Assembly: GCA_035622735.1 (NCBI GenBank)
Contig: DASPUT010000206.1
Span: forward strand, 1-47,976
Length of the DNA stretch: 47,976 nucleotides
DNA from: Thermodesulfovibrionales bacterium
GTDB lineage: Bacteria > Nitrospirota > Thermodesulfovibrionia > Thermodesulfovibrionales > UBA9159
Direction of reading: 5' to 3'
Shown: positions 31,727 to 44,220 of the stretch, piece after piece
Position numbering within the stretch: position 1 is the first letter of the stretch
Layout of the letters: each line of letters starts with the position of its first letter
Position numbers and translations under genes: made by a program
The notes under the pieces: model-generated
What the model was told of the DNA's origin: nothing
Databases searched by the model: none
What the model saw: only the letters and a program-made list of their open reading frames with translations

Positions 31727-33601
31727 ATGCGTTACGTGATACTCGGCACCGCAGGACACATCGATCATGGAAAGAGCTCCCTCGTGAAGGCGCTCACCGG
31801 CATCGACCCTGACCGCCTGAAAGAGGAAAAGGAGCGGGGGATCACGATCGACCTCGGATTTGCCGACCTCACCTACCCCGACGGCCTTACCGTCGGGATC
31901 GTTGACGTGCCCGGACACGAGAGACTGGTGAGGAACATGCTTGCCGGCGCAGGAGGAATCGACCTCGTGCTCCTCGTCATCGCCGCCGACGAAGGGATCA
32001 TGCCCCAGAGCCGTGAACACCTCGCCATCTGCAACCTCCTGAAAATCAAATCGGGTCTCATCGCGATCACGAAGGCGGACCTAGTGGAAAAGGACTGGCT
32101 CGACCTCGTTGCCGACGAGGTGAGGGATTTTGTGAAGGGCACATTCCTTGACGGAGCGGAGGTCATCCCGGTATCATCGAGAACCGGTATTAACCTCGAC
32201 CTCCTCAGGGAGAGGATCCATCATGCCGCCCTCACCGTAGAGCCGAAACCGGTGAAAGAGATCTCCCGGCTTCCGATAGACAGGGTCTTCACGATGAAGG
32301 GTTTCGGTACGGTCGTGACAGGGACCCTCTTTTCGGGGACCCTTTCCGTTGACGAACCGGTTGAGATACTCCCCTCGGGCCTGACGAGCAAGGTGAGGGG
32401 TCTTCATAGCCACGGGAAAGCGATGACGAGCGTTTACGCGGGCCAGCGTGTGGCGATAAACCTCCAGGGCGTAGACAAGGACGCCTTAAAGCGCGGAGAC
32501 GTTGTCGTCACCCCGAAAAAAGTCAGCCCGACGAGGCTTATCGACGCGCGCATCGAGCTCCTACCGGATTCCCCGGCGGTGAAGAGCAAGGGTCTTGTCC
32601 ACCTCCATATGGCGACGTCCGAAACGATCGCGCGGGTGGTCCTCTACGACCAGGAGGAGCTGAAACCGGGGGACTCCTCTTACTGCCAGCTCCGCCTCGA
32701 CGAGCCGGTCGTCACTTTTTCGGGCGACAGGTTTGTTGTCCGGCGTTTTTCCCCGGTCATTACCATAGGAGGCGGAACGGTACTCGATCCTTCCCCGGCA
32801 AGGAGAAGAAGGAAGGAAGGGACGGAGGACCTTGAAGTCATCGAGCGCGGGTCCCTCGCCGATAAGATAGCGATGAAGGTAAAGAAGTCGGGGCTCAAGG
32901 GTGCCGATGCCGCGACGATCATCGGCTGGATAAAGGCGGAGATACCCGCCATCGAGGGTGCGATAAGCCTCCTGAAAAAGGAGTCGGTACTCGTGAAGCT
33001 CGACAGCAAGCTCTTCCATCGCATCATCTATAATGCCCTCTCGGAGAAGATCACCGGCGCACTCTCGGAGTTCCATAAGGCAAATCCCCTCAGTCCCGGG
33101 ATGCCGAAGGAGGAGCTGCGGGCCCAGGCGAGGGTGAACCAGGATATCTGGAGCAGTCTGCTCGCCTCTCTCGAGACAATAGCCCTCGATAAGGATGTCG
33201 TGCGTCTCAGGAACTTCAGGGTTGCATCTTCCGATGCCGATGTCTCATCTCAGAAAGTTCTCAGGATTCTCGAAAAGGACCGTTTCCAGCCATCGGACAA
33301 GGAGGAACTGGCAGCGGCCCTTTCCCTTTCCCCGAAGGTGGTTGCCGACGTCCTGAAATTGCTGAGCACGGAAGGAAAACTCGTAAGGATCCATGACTCA
33401 CTCTATCTCCCGGCGACGCTCTATGCAGAGATGCTCTCGCTGCTCAAGGCATTCTTTTCGAAACAGCCGACGATGACGATCGCGGAATTCAGAGACATCC
33501 TCGGCACCACGCGAAAGTACGCCCTGCCTTTCCTTGAATACCTGGACTCTCACAAGATTACTCTCCGGGTGGGGGACGTGAGAAAGCTTCTCCTGAAGTA
33601 G
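31727..33601 (+). CDS. selB: Selenocysteine-specific elongation factor
   Basis: 624 residues. SelB delivers Sec-tRNA to UGA codons that carry a SECIS hairpin. The GTPase region shows [33 protein letters not shown] and TKADL, then domain II/III ([26 protein letters not shown]), and four winged-helix-type repeats in the C-terminal 250 residues (for example [17 protein letters not shown] and [22 protein letters not shown], which ends with the conserved SelB signature). No good ribosome binding site precedes the ATG. Its stop is seven bases from tRNA-Phe on the other strand. Confidence 0.96.
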   Translation: MRYVILGTAGHIDHGKSSLVKALTGIDPDRLKEEKERGITIDLGFADLTYPDGLTVGIVDVPGHERLVRNMLAGAGGIDLVLLVIAADEGIMPQSREHLAICNLLKIKSGLIAITKADLVEKDWLDLVADEVRDFVKGTFLDGAEVIPVSSRTGINLDLLRERIHHAALTVEPKPVKEISRLPIDRVFTMKGFGTVVTGTLFSGTLSVDEPVEILPSGLTSKVRGLHSHGKAMTSVYAGQRVAINLQGVDKDALKRGDVVVTPKKVSPTRLIDARIELLPDSPAVKSKGLVHLHMATSETIARVVLYDQEELKPGDSSYCQLRLDEPVVTFSGDRFVVRRFSPVITIGGGTVLDPSPARRRRKEGTEDLEVIERGSLADKIAMKVKKSGLKGADAATIIGWIKAEIPAIEGAISLLKKESVLVKLDSKLFHRIIYNALSEKITGALSEFHKANPLSPGMPKEELRAQARVNQDIWSSLLASLETIALDKDVVRLRNFRVASSDADVSSQKVLRILEKDRFQPSDKEELAAALSLSPKVVADVLKLLSTEGKLVRIHDSLYLPATLYAEMLSLLKAFFSKQPTMTIAEFRDILGTTRKYALPFLEYLDSHKITLRVGDVRKLLLK

Positions 33602-33608
33602 GGTGAGA

Positions 33609-33684
33609 TGGTGGGCAGTCGCAGAATCGAACTGCGGACACGAGGCTTTTCAGGCCTCTGCTCTACCGACTGAGCTAACTGCCC
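33609..33684 (-). tRNA. tRNA-Phe (GAA)
   Basis: A 76-nucleotide cloverleaf can be drawn by hand. The acceptor stem is GGGCAGT/ACTGCCC with an encoded ACCA end, the D stem GCTC/GAGC, the anticodon stem GAGGC/GCCTC with loop CTGAAAA (anticodon GAA), the variable loop GTGTC, and the T stem CGCAG/CTGCG with TTCGATT. The fit is complete. It is immediately downstream of selB, but is not tRNA-Sec. Confidence 0.97.
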
Positions 33685-33863
33685 GTGCAGATAACTATAA
33701 TATCTGAGACCCTTCATTGTCAATTCACGCGGGGAGCGGAGCTTGAAATTACCTGGAGTTTGTTTTATCATTCCTTCGTTCCTCATGTTCCTTTTTCCCG
33801 TTTCCGACGTTCCTTCTCGCCTTCACGCCGCGCGGAGGGACGGGGTTTGAAGTTCGAGGTGAT

Positions 33864-35390
33864 ATGAAAAGGAAGATAGAGCTCTCTGCGCCGGCTGCGC
33901 TTTCGGGTCTGCTGCTCATATTCAGTTTTCCCACTTTCGACCTCTACCCCCTCGCCTGGATAGCGCTCGTACCGCTCCTCGTCTCCCTCTGGAATAAGAA
34001 ACCGTTCGAGGCCTTTGCCTGCGGGGTCGTCACCGGCATCATCTCCTTCTTCGGAACCCTCTATTGGATTTATCACTCCATTACCTATTATGGCTCCGTC
34101 CCCCTCCCCGCAAGCCTCAGCATCGTCTTTCTCCTGAGCCTTTACCTCAGCCTATACCCCGGCCTTTTCGCCCTTCTCTTCTCCGTGAAGGTGCGGTCCA
34201 CAAAGCTCCCGGCCCTCGTGCTTGCACCGGTCTTCTGGGTCTGTCTTGAGTTCATCCGGTCTTATGCCTTTACCGGTTTCCCCTGGTCGAGTATCGGATA
34301 CTCACAGTATACGTTCCTCTACGGGATCCAGTTTGCGGATATCACGGGGATATACGGGGTTTCTTTCCTCGTCGTTGCGGTGAACGGGGCGATCGCAGAC
34401 ATCTTCCTGTCGCGGAAGCGGATGCAGGAAATGCCCCTCTTCCCTGCGAGACAGGCCCTCGTCAGTTCGGTCATCATATTTGTTGTCATCCTCTCGGTGT
34501 TTTCCTATGGTTCCTGGAGAATGCATGAACATCATCCGGGCAGCCTGATTCGGGTCGGTATCGTCCAGGGAAATATCGACCAGAGCATGAAATGGGATCC
34601 CGCGTATCAGAACGAGGTAATCGACATCTATAAGAAGCTCTCGAGAGAGGCCGCCGCCTCTTCGCCATCCTTACTCATCTGGCCTGAAACAGCACTTCCC
34701 TTCTTCTTTGGCGAAGAGCCCCGTTCTCATGACCTCGTTGTCTTCCAGCGTCAATTGGACACGTACCTCCTCTTCGGAAGCGTCATGGTGAAGGCCCCCC
34801 CGTCGGAAAAAGGCCCGCCCCTCTTGACGAACAGTGCCATACTCCTCGACAAGAATGGAACTGTATCGTATATTTATGATAAAATACATTTGGTCCCCTT
34901 TGGAGAGTATGTACCTCTGAGGGGCGTTCTTTTTTTCCTGAACAAGCTCGTTGCCGGGATCGGAGATTATGTCCCGGGGGACAGTCTCATAAAGGCTCAT
35001 ACGGTCTTCGGCTCCTTCGGCACGTTTATCTGTTATGAGATAATATTTCCGGGACTCATCAGGAAGTTCTACGCGCGGTCCGGTGATTTTATCGTCACGA
35101 TCACGAACGACGCCTGGTTCGGAAGGACGGCAGGCCCGTATCAGCACTTCAGCATGGCTGTGTTCAGGGCGATCGAGAACCGAAAGCCGGTTGTGAGGGC
35201 TGCGAACACGGGGGTCTCGGGTTTTATCGACAGCAAGGGCAGGATATTGAAGACCTCAGCCGTCTTCACGCGGCAAATTGAAACGATGGATATACGGACA
35301 GACGGCACGAGGAGTTTTTATTCGCGGTATGGGGATATCTTTTCCTATCTCTGTATCGTGTCGGCACTAATTTTCTTAATTCTGCTCTAA
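33864..35390 (+). CDS. lnt: Apolipoprotein N-acyltransferase
   Basis: 508 residues with GAGGTG upstream. Lnt adds the third acyl chain to lipoproteins in the inner membrane. Six N-terminal membrane segments (starting AALSGLLLIFSFPTFDLYPLAWIALVPLLVSL, in pieces) are followed by the carbon-nitrogen hydrolase domain with catalytic glutamate in IWPETALPFF, lysine in YDKIHLVPFGEYVP, and cysteine in FICYEIIFPG. NTGVSGFID lies near the end. The family's C-terminal membrane segment is YGDIFSYLCIVSALIFLILL. A typical Gram-negative protein, consistent with the several lipobox proteins here. Confidence 0.96.
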   Translation: MKRKIELSAPAALSGLLLIFSFPTFDLYPLAWIALVPLLVSLWNKKPFEAFACGVVTGIISFFGTLYWIYHSITYYGSVPLPASLSIVFLLSLYLSLYPGLFALLFSVKVRSTKLPALVLAPVFWVCLEFIRSYAFTGFPWSSIGYSQYTFLYGIQFADITGIYGVSFLVVAVNGAIADIFLSRKRMQEMPLFPARQALVSSVIIFVVILSVFSYGSWRMHEHHPGSLIRVGIVQGNIDQSMKWDPAYQNEVIDIYKKLSREAAASSPSLLIWPETALPFFFGEEPRSHDLVVFQRQLDTYLLFGSVMVKAPPSEKGPPLLTNSAILLDKNGTVSYIYDKIHLVPFGEYVPLRGVLFFLNKLVAGIGDYVPGDSLIKAHTVFGSFGTFICYEIIFPGLIRKFYARSGDFIVTITNDAWFGRTAGPYQHFSMAVFRAIENRKPVVRAANTGVSGFIDSKGRILKTSAVFTRQIETMDIRTDGTRSFYSRYGDIFSYLCIVSALIFLILL

Positions 35391-35401
35391 AGGGAGGGCT
35401 T

Positions 35402-36512
35402 ATGTTGCGCATCGATGAGTTGAAACAGGATATTGTAGGGCTCAGGACGAAGACGGAAGCACTCCGAGGTTATCTTTGATGTAGCCGGCCTTAAGAATGA
35501 AATTGAAGGTCTTCAGGGAGAACTCGCCTCCGAGTCCTCCTGGACCTCTCCGCAGAAGCTCCACGATCTCCAGAAGAAAAAATCGAAGATCGAGGATATC
35601 GTCTTACCCTTCGAAGTCCTCGACAACAAACTTTCTTACATAGAGGCATCCCTCGATATTCTCCTCGAGGAGGAGGGTGAGGTATTCCTTCAGGAGATCG
35701 AGCGCGACATAAAGGCGATCTCTCTATCCATAGAGGAGATAGAAATGAGACATCTCCTCTCGGAGGAGTTGGACAGGAACAACGCCATCATCGCCATTCA
35801 CCCCGGCGCCGGCGGGACAGAGAGTCAGGACTGGGCGCAGATGCTCATGAGGATGTATCTCCGCTGGGCGGAACGGCACGGGTTTGAAACACAGGTAGTC
35901 GATACGCAGCCGGGAGAAGAGGCGGGGATAAAGAGCGCAACGATTACGGTGTCGGGCCCTTATGCCTACGGGTATTTGAAGGCCGAGGCCGGGGTTCACC
36001 GGCTCGTGAGGATATCCCCTTTTGATGCCAACAAGAGGAGGCACACTTCTTTCTCCGCCATTTTCGTTTATCCCGAGATTGAAGAGGACGTAGACGTCGA
36101 AGTTCAGGATGACGATATAAGGATCGATACTTATAGAGCGTCGGGAGCCGGCGGACAGCATGTGAACAAGACTTCATCGGCGATCAGGATAACCCATATC
36201 CCGACGGGAATCGTCGTTACGTGTCAGAATGAGAGGTCACAACACAAGAATAAGGCCATGGCCTTCAAAATACTCAAGGCTAAATTGTATGATCTCCGTG
36301 TTAGGGACCAGGAAAAAAAGATAGAGGGGATCGTCGGGGATAAGAGGGATATCGCCTGGGGGAGTCAGATACGTTCCTACACGCTGCAGCCGTATCGCCT
36401 TGTGAAAGATCACAGGACCGGCGTAGAGGTGGGTAATGTAGATGCTGTTCTTGACGGGGATATCGACATTTTCATAGATGCCTATCTGAGAGAAAAGAGC
36501 AAGGTCGCATAG
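35402..36512 (+). CDS. prfB: Peptide chain release factor 2, programmed +1 frameshift
   Basis: The ATG at 35402 (AGGGAGGGCTT upstream) opens 25 codons ending CTT TGA. A +1 shift at TGA (35477) continues in frame to 36512, giving about 369 residues. The reading after the shift LDVAGLKNEIEGLQGELA is the expected RF2 N-terminus. RF2 features: the stop-codon-recognition tripeptide SPF in VRISPFDANKRRHTSF, the catalytic GGQHVNKTSSAIRI, and AWGSQIRSYTLQPY. RF2 releases peptides at UGA and UAA. The signal is the usual one, with a purine-rich CGAGG before TATCTTTGA, although weaker than the E. coli AGGGGG. The next gene is dnaA, 338 bases on. Confidence 0.96.
35466..35480 (+). promoter_or_regulatory. 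prfB programmed frameshift signal
   Basis: CGAGG forms a Shine-Dalgarno-like element a few bases before TAT CTT TGA T. When RF2 is scarce, ribosomes pause at the UGA at 35477-35479 and slip +1 on CTT T to read GAT. This autoregulates RF2. The signal is intact, so the gene is not a pseudogene despite the in-frame stop. Confidence 0.85.
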
Positions 36513-36850
36513 GCCTCTTTCTTCTATATTATATTCTTTTATATAGGTGTAGTAGAAAGGACTGTTGGCAAGTTAGCATGGCGGGGGCAACGGTATGGAC
36601 AGACCCTTTTACGGCCTTTTTCCCTGTTGGTATTTTGTAAGATTCTGTTAGGGGTGTTGAGAAATTTTCCGCGCCTCATCATGGCCGGGAAATCCCTGAC
36701 ATTCCGCTGTCGCTCACTAACAATTTTCTTGCCATGGCTGTGTGAATAAGGTATAGTATAAGGCCCGCGAAAAGGAAGTTATTAACACGTGTTAGTAATT
36801 TGTTAGTAAGAATCCAAGACTATTAGAGAAATCACCGTAACGGCTGGCAT
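36513..36850 (+). other. Candidate replication origin (oriC) between prfB and dnaA
   Basis: 338 bases without a gene, ahead of dnaA. DnaA-box-like 9-mers cluster in its second half: TTATTCACA on the minus strand at 36741-36749 (fits the TTATNCACA consensus), TTATTAACA on the plus strand at 36779-36787, and TTACTAACA on the minus strand at 36790-36798 and 36801-36809, with a TCACTAACA at 36714-36722. The 36779-36798 pair forms a near-perfect palindrome around ACGT. An AT-rich stretch (36521-36547) could unwind. The placement beside dnaA-dnaN-gyrB-gyrA supports this. Alternatively the sites only regulate dnaA. Confidence 0.65.
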
Positions 36851-38182
36851 ATGCCTTTAGAAGAAATCTGGAACAACTGCCTTTCCTTCATCGAAAAGAA
36901 GATCGGTGCAAACGTCTTTGAGCTCTGGTTCAAGCCGATGAAACTCGCTCAACTCAAGGAACAGACCGCGGTGCTCGAGATCCCGAACAGATTTTTCAAG
37001 GAGTGGATAGAGGATTACTACCCGTTACTTGTCAGCGAAGCGCTCGAGAGTGTGGCAGGCCATCCGGTGACGGTGAAGTTCAGGATAGCCGAAAAGGTCG
37101 ATGCCGAAATCAAGAAGATGGACGCCCGACTCGAAGGCCGGAAGCAGAGGCTCGCGAGTAAGGGCATCTATCTCAACCCGAAGTACACCTTCGAAAATTT
37201 TATTACCGGTGCCAGCAACCAGTTTGCCCACGCAGCTGCGATGGCTATCGCCGAATCGCCCGGCACTTCCTATAATCCCCTTTTCGTTTATGGGGGGGTC
37301 GGCCTCGGCAAAACCCACCTCATTACGGCCATCGGTAACAGAATTGCGGACAGGAGGCGAGATTTTAACATTCTCTATGTCTCTTCGGAACAGTTCACGA
37401 ACGAGGTCGTCGCCGCGGTGAGACACGGGAAGGCCGATGAACTCAAGGGAAAATACCGAAACCTCGACCTCCTGCTCATCGATGACATTCAGTTTATCGA
37501 GAACAAGAACGCGACGCAGGAGGAACTGTTCCACACGATTAACGCTCTCTATGAGAAGCAAAGGCAGATAGTGCTGTCAAGCGACAGGCCCCCGAAGGAG
37601 ATAAAGGCGATAACCGACAGATTGCGCTCGCGGTTCGGTATGGGCCTCATCGCCGACATACAGCCGCCGGAAGTTGAACTGAGGATGGCGATTATCCAGA
37701 AGAAGGCCGAGACGGAGCGGATACAACTCGCGGAGAACGTGATAACTTTTCTCGCCGGAAAGATAAAGTCCAACATCAGGGAACTGGAAGGCTGCCTGAT
37801 CCGGCTCGGTGCCCATGCCTCGCTGACGGGTTCTCCCATCGATGTTGCTATGGCACGGACGGTGCTCAGGGACATCATAATCGAAGACGAGCGGCCGGTC
37901 ACCGTGGAACAGATACAGAAGGTCGTCGCCGAATGCTTCGGGATCAAGTGCCAGGAAATGAAGTCGAAGAAGAGGACGAAGGAGATAGCGATACCGCGGC
38001 AGGTGGCGATGTATATCAGCAAACAGTGTACCGACGCTTCGCTCAGCGACATCGGAAAGAACTTCGGCGGTAAGGACCACGCAACCGTCATCTATTCGTG
38101 CAAGCAGATAGAGGAGCGAAGGGGACAGGACGAAGACTTCAACCGCTTGATTGAAAGCCTAATCAACAAGATAAAGTCATAA
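36851..38182 (+). CDS. dnaA: Chromosomal replication initiator protein DnaA
   Basis: 443 residues. Domain I starts LEEIWNNCLSFIEKKIGANVFELWFKPM; domain III has the Walker A GGVGLGKTHL, Walker B LLIDDIQF, sensor KAITDRLRSRFGMGLIADI, and box VII arginine finger region; domain IV has the DNA-binding helix-turn-helix ASLSDIGKNFGGKDHATVIYSC. All key parts are present. The ATG at 36851 has only a weak ribosome binding site. It leads the dnaA-dnaN-gyrB-gyrA series, which follows the candidate origin, and would initiate replication there. Confidence 0.98.
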   Translation: MPLEEIWNNCLSFIEKKIGANVFELWFKPMKLAQLKEQTAVLEIPNRFFKEWIEDYYPLLVSEALESVAGHPVTVKFRIAEKVDAEIKKMDARLEGRKQRLASKGIYLNPKYTFENFITGASNQFAHAAAMAIAESPGTSYNPLFVYGGVGLGKTHLITAIGNRIADRRRDFNILYVSSEQFTNEVVAAVRHGKADELKGKYRNLDLLLIDDIQFIENKNATQEELFHTINALYEKQRQIVLSSDRPPKEIKAITDRLRSRFGMGLIADIQPPEVELRMAIIQKKAETERIQLAENVITFLAGKIKSNIRELEGCLIRLGAHASLTGSPIDVAMARTVLRDIIIEDERPVTVEQIQKVVAECFGIKCQEMKSKKRTKEIAIPRQVAMYISKQCTDASLSDIGKNFGGKDHATVIYSCKQIEERRGQDEDFNRLIESLINKIKS

Positions 38183-38194
38183 GGAGGCTCTTAC

Positions 38195-39295
38195 ATGAAA
38201 CTGAGTATTTCGAGGGATGAACTCCAGGATAAACTGTCCGATATCCAGAACATTGTGGAGAAGAGAAATACGATGCCTATTCTCGGACATTTTCTTCTCG
38301 ACGCCGGGAAAAAGGGCACCTCTATCGTGGCCACGGACCTTCAGGTGGCGATACGAGAGCCGCTCAGCGCAACGGTCCATGCCGAGGGTAAGATCTGCAT
38401 GCCGGCCAGAAAGCTCTTCGAGATCGTGAAAGAGGCCGACGGGGACGTTACCATAGAGTCTGAGGATGAACAGTGGGCCAAGATCCTCTACGGAAAATCG
38501 AGGTTCAGACTCGCCTGCCTTGCCTCAGGAGAATTTCCGGCGTGGCCGGGCATGGAGAGCACGGAGGAGATACGATTCGATACGGCATCCCTTGACGAGA
38601 TGATTGAAAAGACCCTCTATTCTGCCGGCGAGACCGATACACGGTACACGCTCAACGGTCTCCTGTTTCACATAAAGGCGGGGGAAAAGGCCGTGACGGT
38701 CGTGGGTACCGACGGCCATAGGCTCGCCCTGATAACAAAGGATCTCGACAAAGCGGTAAAAGAAGAGAAGAAGGTAATCCTGCCGAGAAAGGCAGCCGCT
38801 GAGGTGAGGAAATTTTTCGGAGATGCAGAGAGCGTTTCCGCGGTCTTCGGAAAGAACCATATCCTTTTCAGCGTGGGAGAAGTCCGTTTTCTCGCGAGAC
38901 TCATCGAGGGCAGCTATCCGGACTACGAAAAAGTGGTACCCCGTTCGAATGAAAAGATAATAAACGTGGACAGGGAACTCTTCCTGAAGGCGCTGAGGAG
39001 GGTTTCGGTAATATCAAAGGAGCGGAGCAGCGCGATCAGAATGGATCTTGCCGACGGCTCTCTCACCGTATCGTCTTCGAATCCAGACCTGGGCGAGGCA
39101 AAGGACGAGGTCGAAATCTCCTATAACGGTGACCCACTTTCCCTCGGCTTCAACGCCCGGTATCTCATGGACAGTCTGAACGTGATGGCGACGGCGGGCG
39201 TTGTTTTTGCGATTCAGGACCCTCTCAGCCCGACGCTCCTGAAGGAAGACGGTAATGATGCATACCGCTGCGTCATCATGCCTATGAGAATATAA
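38195..39295 (+). CDS. dnaN: DNA polymerase III beta sliding clamp
   Basis: 366 residues; ribosome binding site AAGGAGG. The three similar clamp domains are present: the first begins KLSISRDELQDKLSDIQNIVEKRNTMPILGHFLLDA, and the second shows TRYTLNGLLFHIK and VGTDGHRLALI, with the C-terminal domain ending YRCVIMPMRI, the usual last residues. The clamp encircles DNA as a dimer and tethers the polymerase. It starts 12 bases after dnaA and is followed directly by gyrB, with no recF between them. Confidence 0.97.
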   Translation: MKLSISRDELQDKLSDIQNIVEKRNTMPILGHFLLDAGKKGTSIVATDLQVAIREPLSATVHAEGKICMPARKLFEIVKEADGDVTIESEDEQWAKILYGKSRFRLACLASGEFPAWPGMESTEEIRFDTASLDEMIEKTLYSAGETDTRYTLNGLLFHIKAGEKAVTVVGTDGHRLALITKDLDKAVKEEKKVILPRKAAAEVRKFFGDAESVSAVFGKNHILFSVGEVRFLARLIEGSYPDYEKVVPRSNEKIINVDRELFLKALRRVSVISKERSSAIRMDLADGSLTVSSSNPDLGEAKDEVEISYNGDPLSLGFNARYLMDSLNVMATAGVVFAIQDPLSPTLLKEDGNDAYRCVIMPMRI

Positions 39296-39314
39296 GGCCC
39301 TTCGGTAAGAATAG

Positions 39315-41723
<2,409 letters not shown>

Positions 41724-41758
41724 AATAGATATTATAGAGAGAGAAGCGAGGGAATTCG

Positions 41759-44167
41759 ATGGCAAAGGCACTGATAAACATAGAAGAAGAGATGAAGGTG
41801 AGCTACCTCGATTACGCGATGAGCGTAATCATCGGAAGGGCGCTTCCCGAGGTCCGTGACGGGCTCAAGCCTGTCCAGAGAAGGATCCTCTACGCCATGT
41901 TCCGCGAGGGACTTCTCCCCAACAGGAAGTATTCAAAGAGCGCCGGTGTCGTGGGCGAGGTCTTGAAGAAGTACCATCCGCACGGTGATTCCGCGGTCTA
42001 TGACGCGATGGTAAGGCTTGCGCAGGACTTCAATATGCGCCACATGCTCGTGGACGGGCAGGGGAACTTCGGATCCATAGACGGCGATCCTGCTGCTGCC
42101 TACCGGTATACCGAGGCGCGGCTCGCAAAAATCGCTGAAGAGCTGCTTGCCGACATAGACAAAGAGACCGTCGACTTTATCCCCAACTTCGATGAGACGA
42201 CGGAAGAGCCGAAGGTGCTTCCATCGAGGATACCTAATCTCATCATCAACGGTGCTGCCGGCATCGCAGTCGGCATGGCAACGAATATCCCGCCGCACAA
42301 CCTCGGTGAGGTCGTCGACGGCCTCGTGATGCTGCTCGGAAATCCGGATACGACCGCTGAGGAACTTATGACCGCGATAAAGGGTCCCGATTTTCCGACG
42401 GGGGGCATCATACACGGTACCGCTGGAATAAGAGATGCCTACGCGAACGGCAGAGGGCTCATCAAGGTGAGGGCAAAGGCGAGGATCGAGCGTGAACACA
42501 GGGGCGGAGAAAACATCATCATCTCGGAACTCCCCTATCAGGTGAACAAGGCGCGGCTCATCGAAAAGATCGCGGAGCTTGTGAGGGAAAAGAAGATAGA
42601 GGGCATATCCGACATACGCGATGAGTCGGACAGGGACGGCATCAGGGTAGTCCTCGAACTGAAACGAGGCGAGATGGCAGAGGTTATTCTCAACAACCTC
42701 TACAAACATACCCAGATGGAGACGACCTTCGGCATCATCATGCTCTCCCTCGTGAACGGGCAGCCCAACGTCCTCAGCCTGAAGAAGATGCTCAGTTACT
42801 TCCTCCAGCACAGGCGCGACGTGGTCCTCAAGAGGACTCGGTTTGAACTGAGGAAGGCAGAGGAAAGAGCCCATATCCTCGAAGGCCTGAAGATAGCCCT
42901 TGACCATCTCGACGCGATCATCGCTCTCATAAGGGCGTCAAAGAGCCCTGAAGAGGCGAAAGTGGGATTGATGTCCAATTATCCGCTCTCGGAAATACAG
43001 GCCCAGGCCATCCTCGATATGAAACTCCAGAGGCTCACCGGGCTCGAGCGTGAAAAGATTCTCGCAGAATACAGAGAGACCCTTAAGGAGATTGAGAGGC
43101 TGCGGTCGATCCTCGGGAGCGAAGCCCTCGTTTCGAAGATTATCAAGGACGAGCTTCTCGAGGTGAAGGCGAAGTACGGGGATGAACGGCGGACAGAGAT
43201 AACGGAGGAGACGAAGGAGATAACCATCGAGGACCTCATAACGGAAGAGGAGATGGTCATCACCTTCTCCCATCAGGGGTATATCAAGAGAAACCCCCTG
43301 AGCGCCTACCGCAGCCAGAGGCGCGGGGGCAAGGGTCTTATGGGTATGGAGACGAAGGAGGAGGACTTTGTCGAGCAGCTCTTCATCGGCTCGACGCACG
43401 ACTATATGCTCTTCTTCAGCAACCTCGGAAGGCTTTATTGGCTGAAGGTTTATCAGATCCCCGAAGCAGGGCGAGCCGCGAAGGGAAAGGCCCTCATCAA
43501 CCTCCTTTCCCTTTCGGAGGGCGAGCGCATTGCGACCGCGTTGCCGGTGCGTGATTTCAAAGAGGGCTATCTCGTTACGTTCACGAAGAACGGCATCGTA
43601 AAGAAGACACTGCTCGATGAATACAGCAATCCGAGAGGCAAGGGGATTATCGCCGTAACGCTCGAGGAGGGCGATGAACTCATTACGGTAAGAAAGACAG
43701 ACGGCAAGAGCGATTGTATCATCGGAACGAGGCAGGGTCTCGCGATCAGATTCAATGAGGAAGATGTCAGGCCGATGGGCAGGGCGGCTAAGGGTGTCAT
43801 CGGCATACGGCTCCAAAAAGGGGACGAGGTCGTTTCGGCAGAGGTGGTGGAGGCGAATACATCCCTCCTTACCGCCACGGAGAAGGGGATCGGCAAGCGG
43901 ACCCCGTTAGAGGAATATCCCGTGCAGGGGCGGGGAGGGAGAGGCGTTATTTCGATTAAACTGACGGAAAAGGGCGGGAAAGGTGTCGGCCTCATGCAGG
44001 TGAGAGACGAAGATGAGGTGGTCATGATAGCCAACACCGGCAAGCTCATCAGGACCGTCGCGGGGAACATATCCGTCCACGGCAGAAATACCCAGGGAGT
44101 CAAACTCATGGATGTGGAGGCCGAGGACAGGATCGTCAGCATCGGGAGAGTAGCAGAAAGAGACTGA
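41759..44167 (+). CDS. gyrA: DNA gyrase subunit A
   Basis: 802 residues, GAGGG upstream. The breakage-reunion domain shows [29 protein letters not shown], the catalytic tyrosine in [10 protein letters not shown] (compare AAMRYTE of E. coli), and [26 protein letters not shown]. The GyrA box QRRGGKG (in [14 protein letters not shown]) marks gyrase, in contrast to topoisomerase IV ParC. Six beta-propeller repeats follow to the end. The quinolone-resistance region begins [14 protein letters not shown], with serine at the usual position. The series ends here. Confidence 0.98.
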   Translation: MAKALINIEEEMKVSYLDYAMSVIIGRALPEVRDGLKPVQRRILYAMFREGLLPNRKYSKSAGVVGEVLKKYHPHGDSAVYDAMVRLAQDFNMRHMLVDGQGNFGSIDGDPAAAYRYTEARLAKIAEELLADIDKETVDFIPNFDETTEEPKVLPSRIPNLIINGAAGIAVGMATNIPPHNLGEVVDGLVMLLGNPDTTAEELMTAIKGPDFPTGGIIHGTAGIRDAYANGRGLIKVRAKARIEREHRGGENIIISELPYQVNKARLIEKIAELVREKKIEGISDIRDESDRDGIRVVLELKRGEMAEVILNNLYKHTQMETTFGIIMLSLVNGQPNVLSLKKMLSYFLQHRRDVVLKRTRFELRKAEERAHILEGLKIALDHLDAIIALIRASKSPEEAKVGLMSNYPLSEIQAQAILDMKLQRLTGLEREKILAEYRETLKEIERLRSILGSEALVSKIIKDELLEVKAKYGDERRTEITEETKEITIEDLITEEEMVITFSHQGYIKRNPLSAYRSQRRGGKGLMGMETKEEDFVEQLFIGSTHDYMLFFSNLGRLYWLKVYQIPEAGRAAKGKALINLLSLSEGERIATALPVRDFKEGYLVTFTKNGIVKKTLLDEYSNPRGKGIIAVTLEEGDELITVRKTDGKSDCIIGTRQGLAIRFNEEDVRPMGRAAKGVIGIRLQKGDEVVSAEVVEANTSLLTATEKGIGKRTPLEEYPVQGRGGRGVISIKLTEKGGKGVGLMQVRDEDEVVMIANTGKLIRTVAGNISVHGRNTQGVKLMDVEAEDRIVSIGRVAERD

Positions 44168-44220
44168 GTCGTTCACGGACAACGCATTATCTTTTCCGTA
44201 GAAGGGGGTACGACAGAGAT

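Noticed and set aside
33609-33684. tRNA-Sec (selC) after selB
   Set aside because: The cloverleaf is normal 76-nucleotide with anticodon GAA and a short variable loop; tRNA-Sec would have anticodon UCA and a long variable arm.
41933-43816. Long minus-strand frames of 324 and 292 codons opposite gyrA
   Set aside because: Shadows of gyrA, whose motifs (catalytic tyrosine, GyrA box) are unmistakable; no ribosome binding sites or domains.
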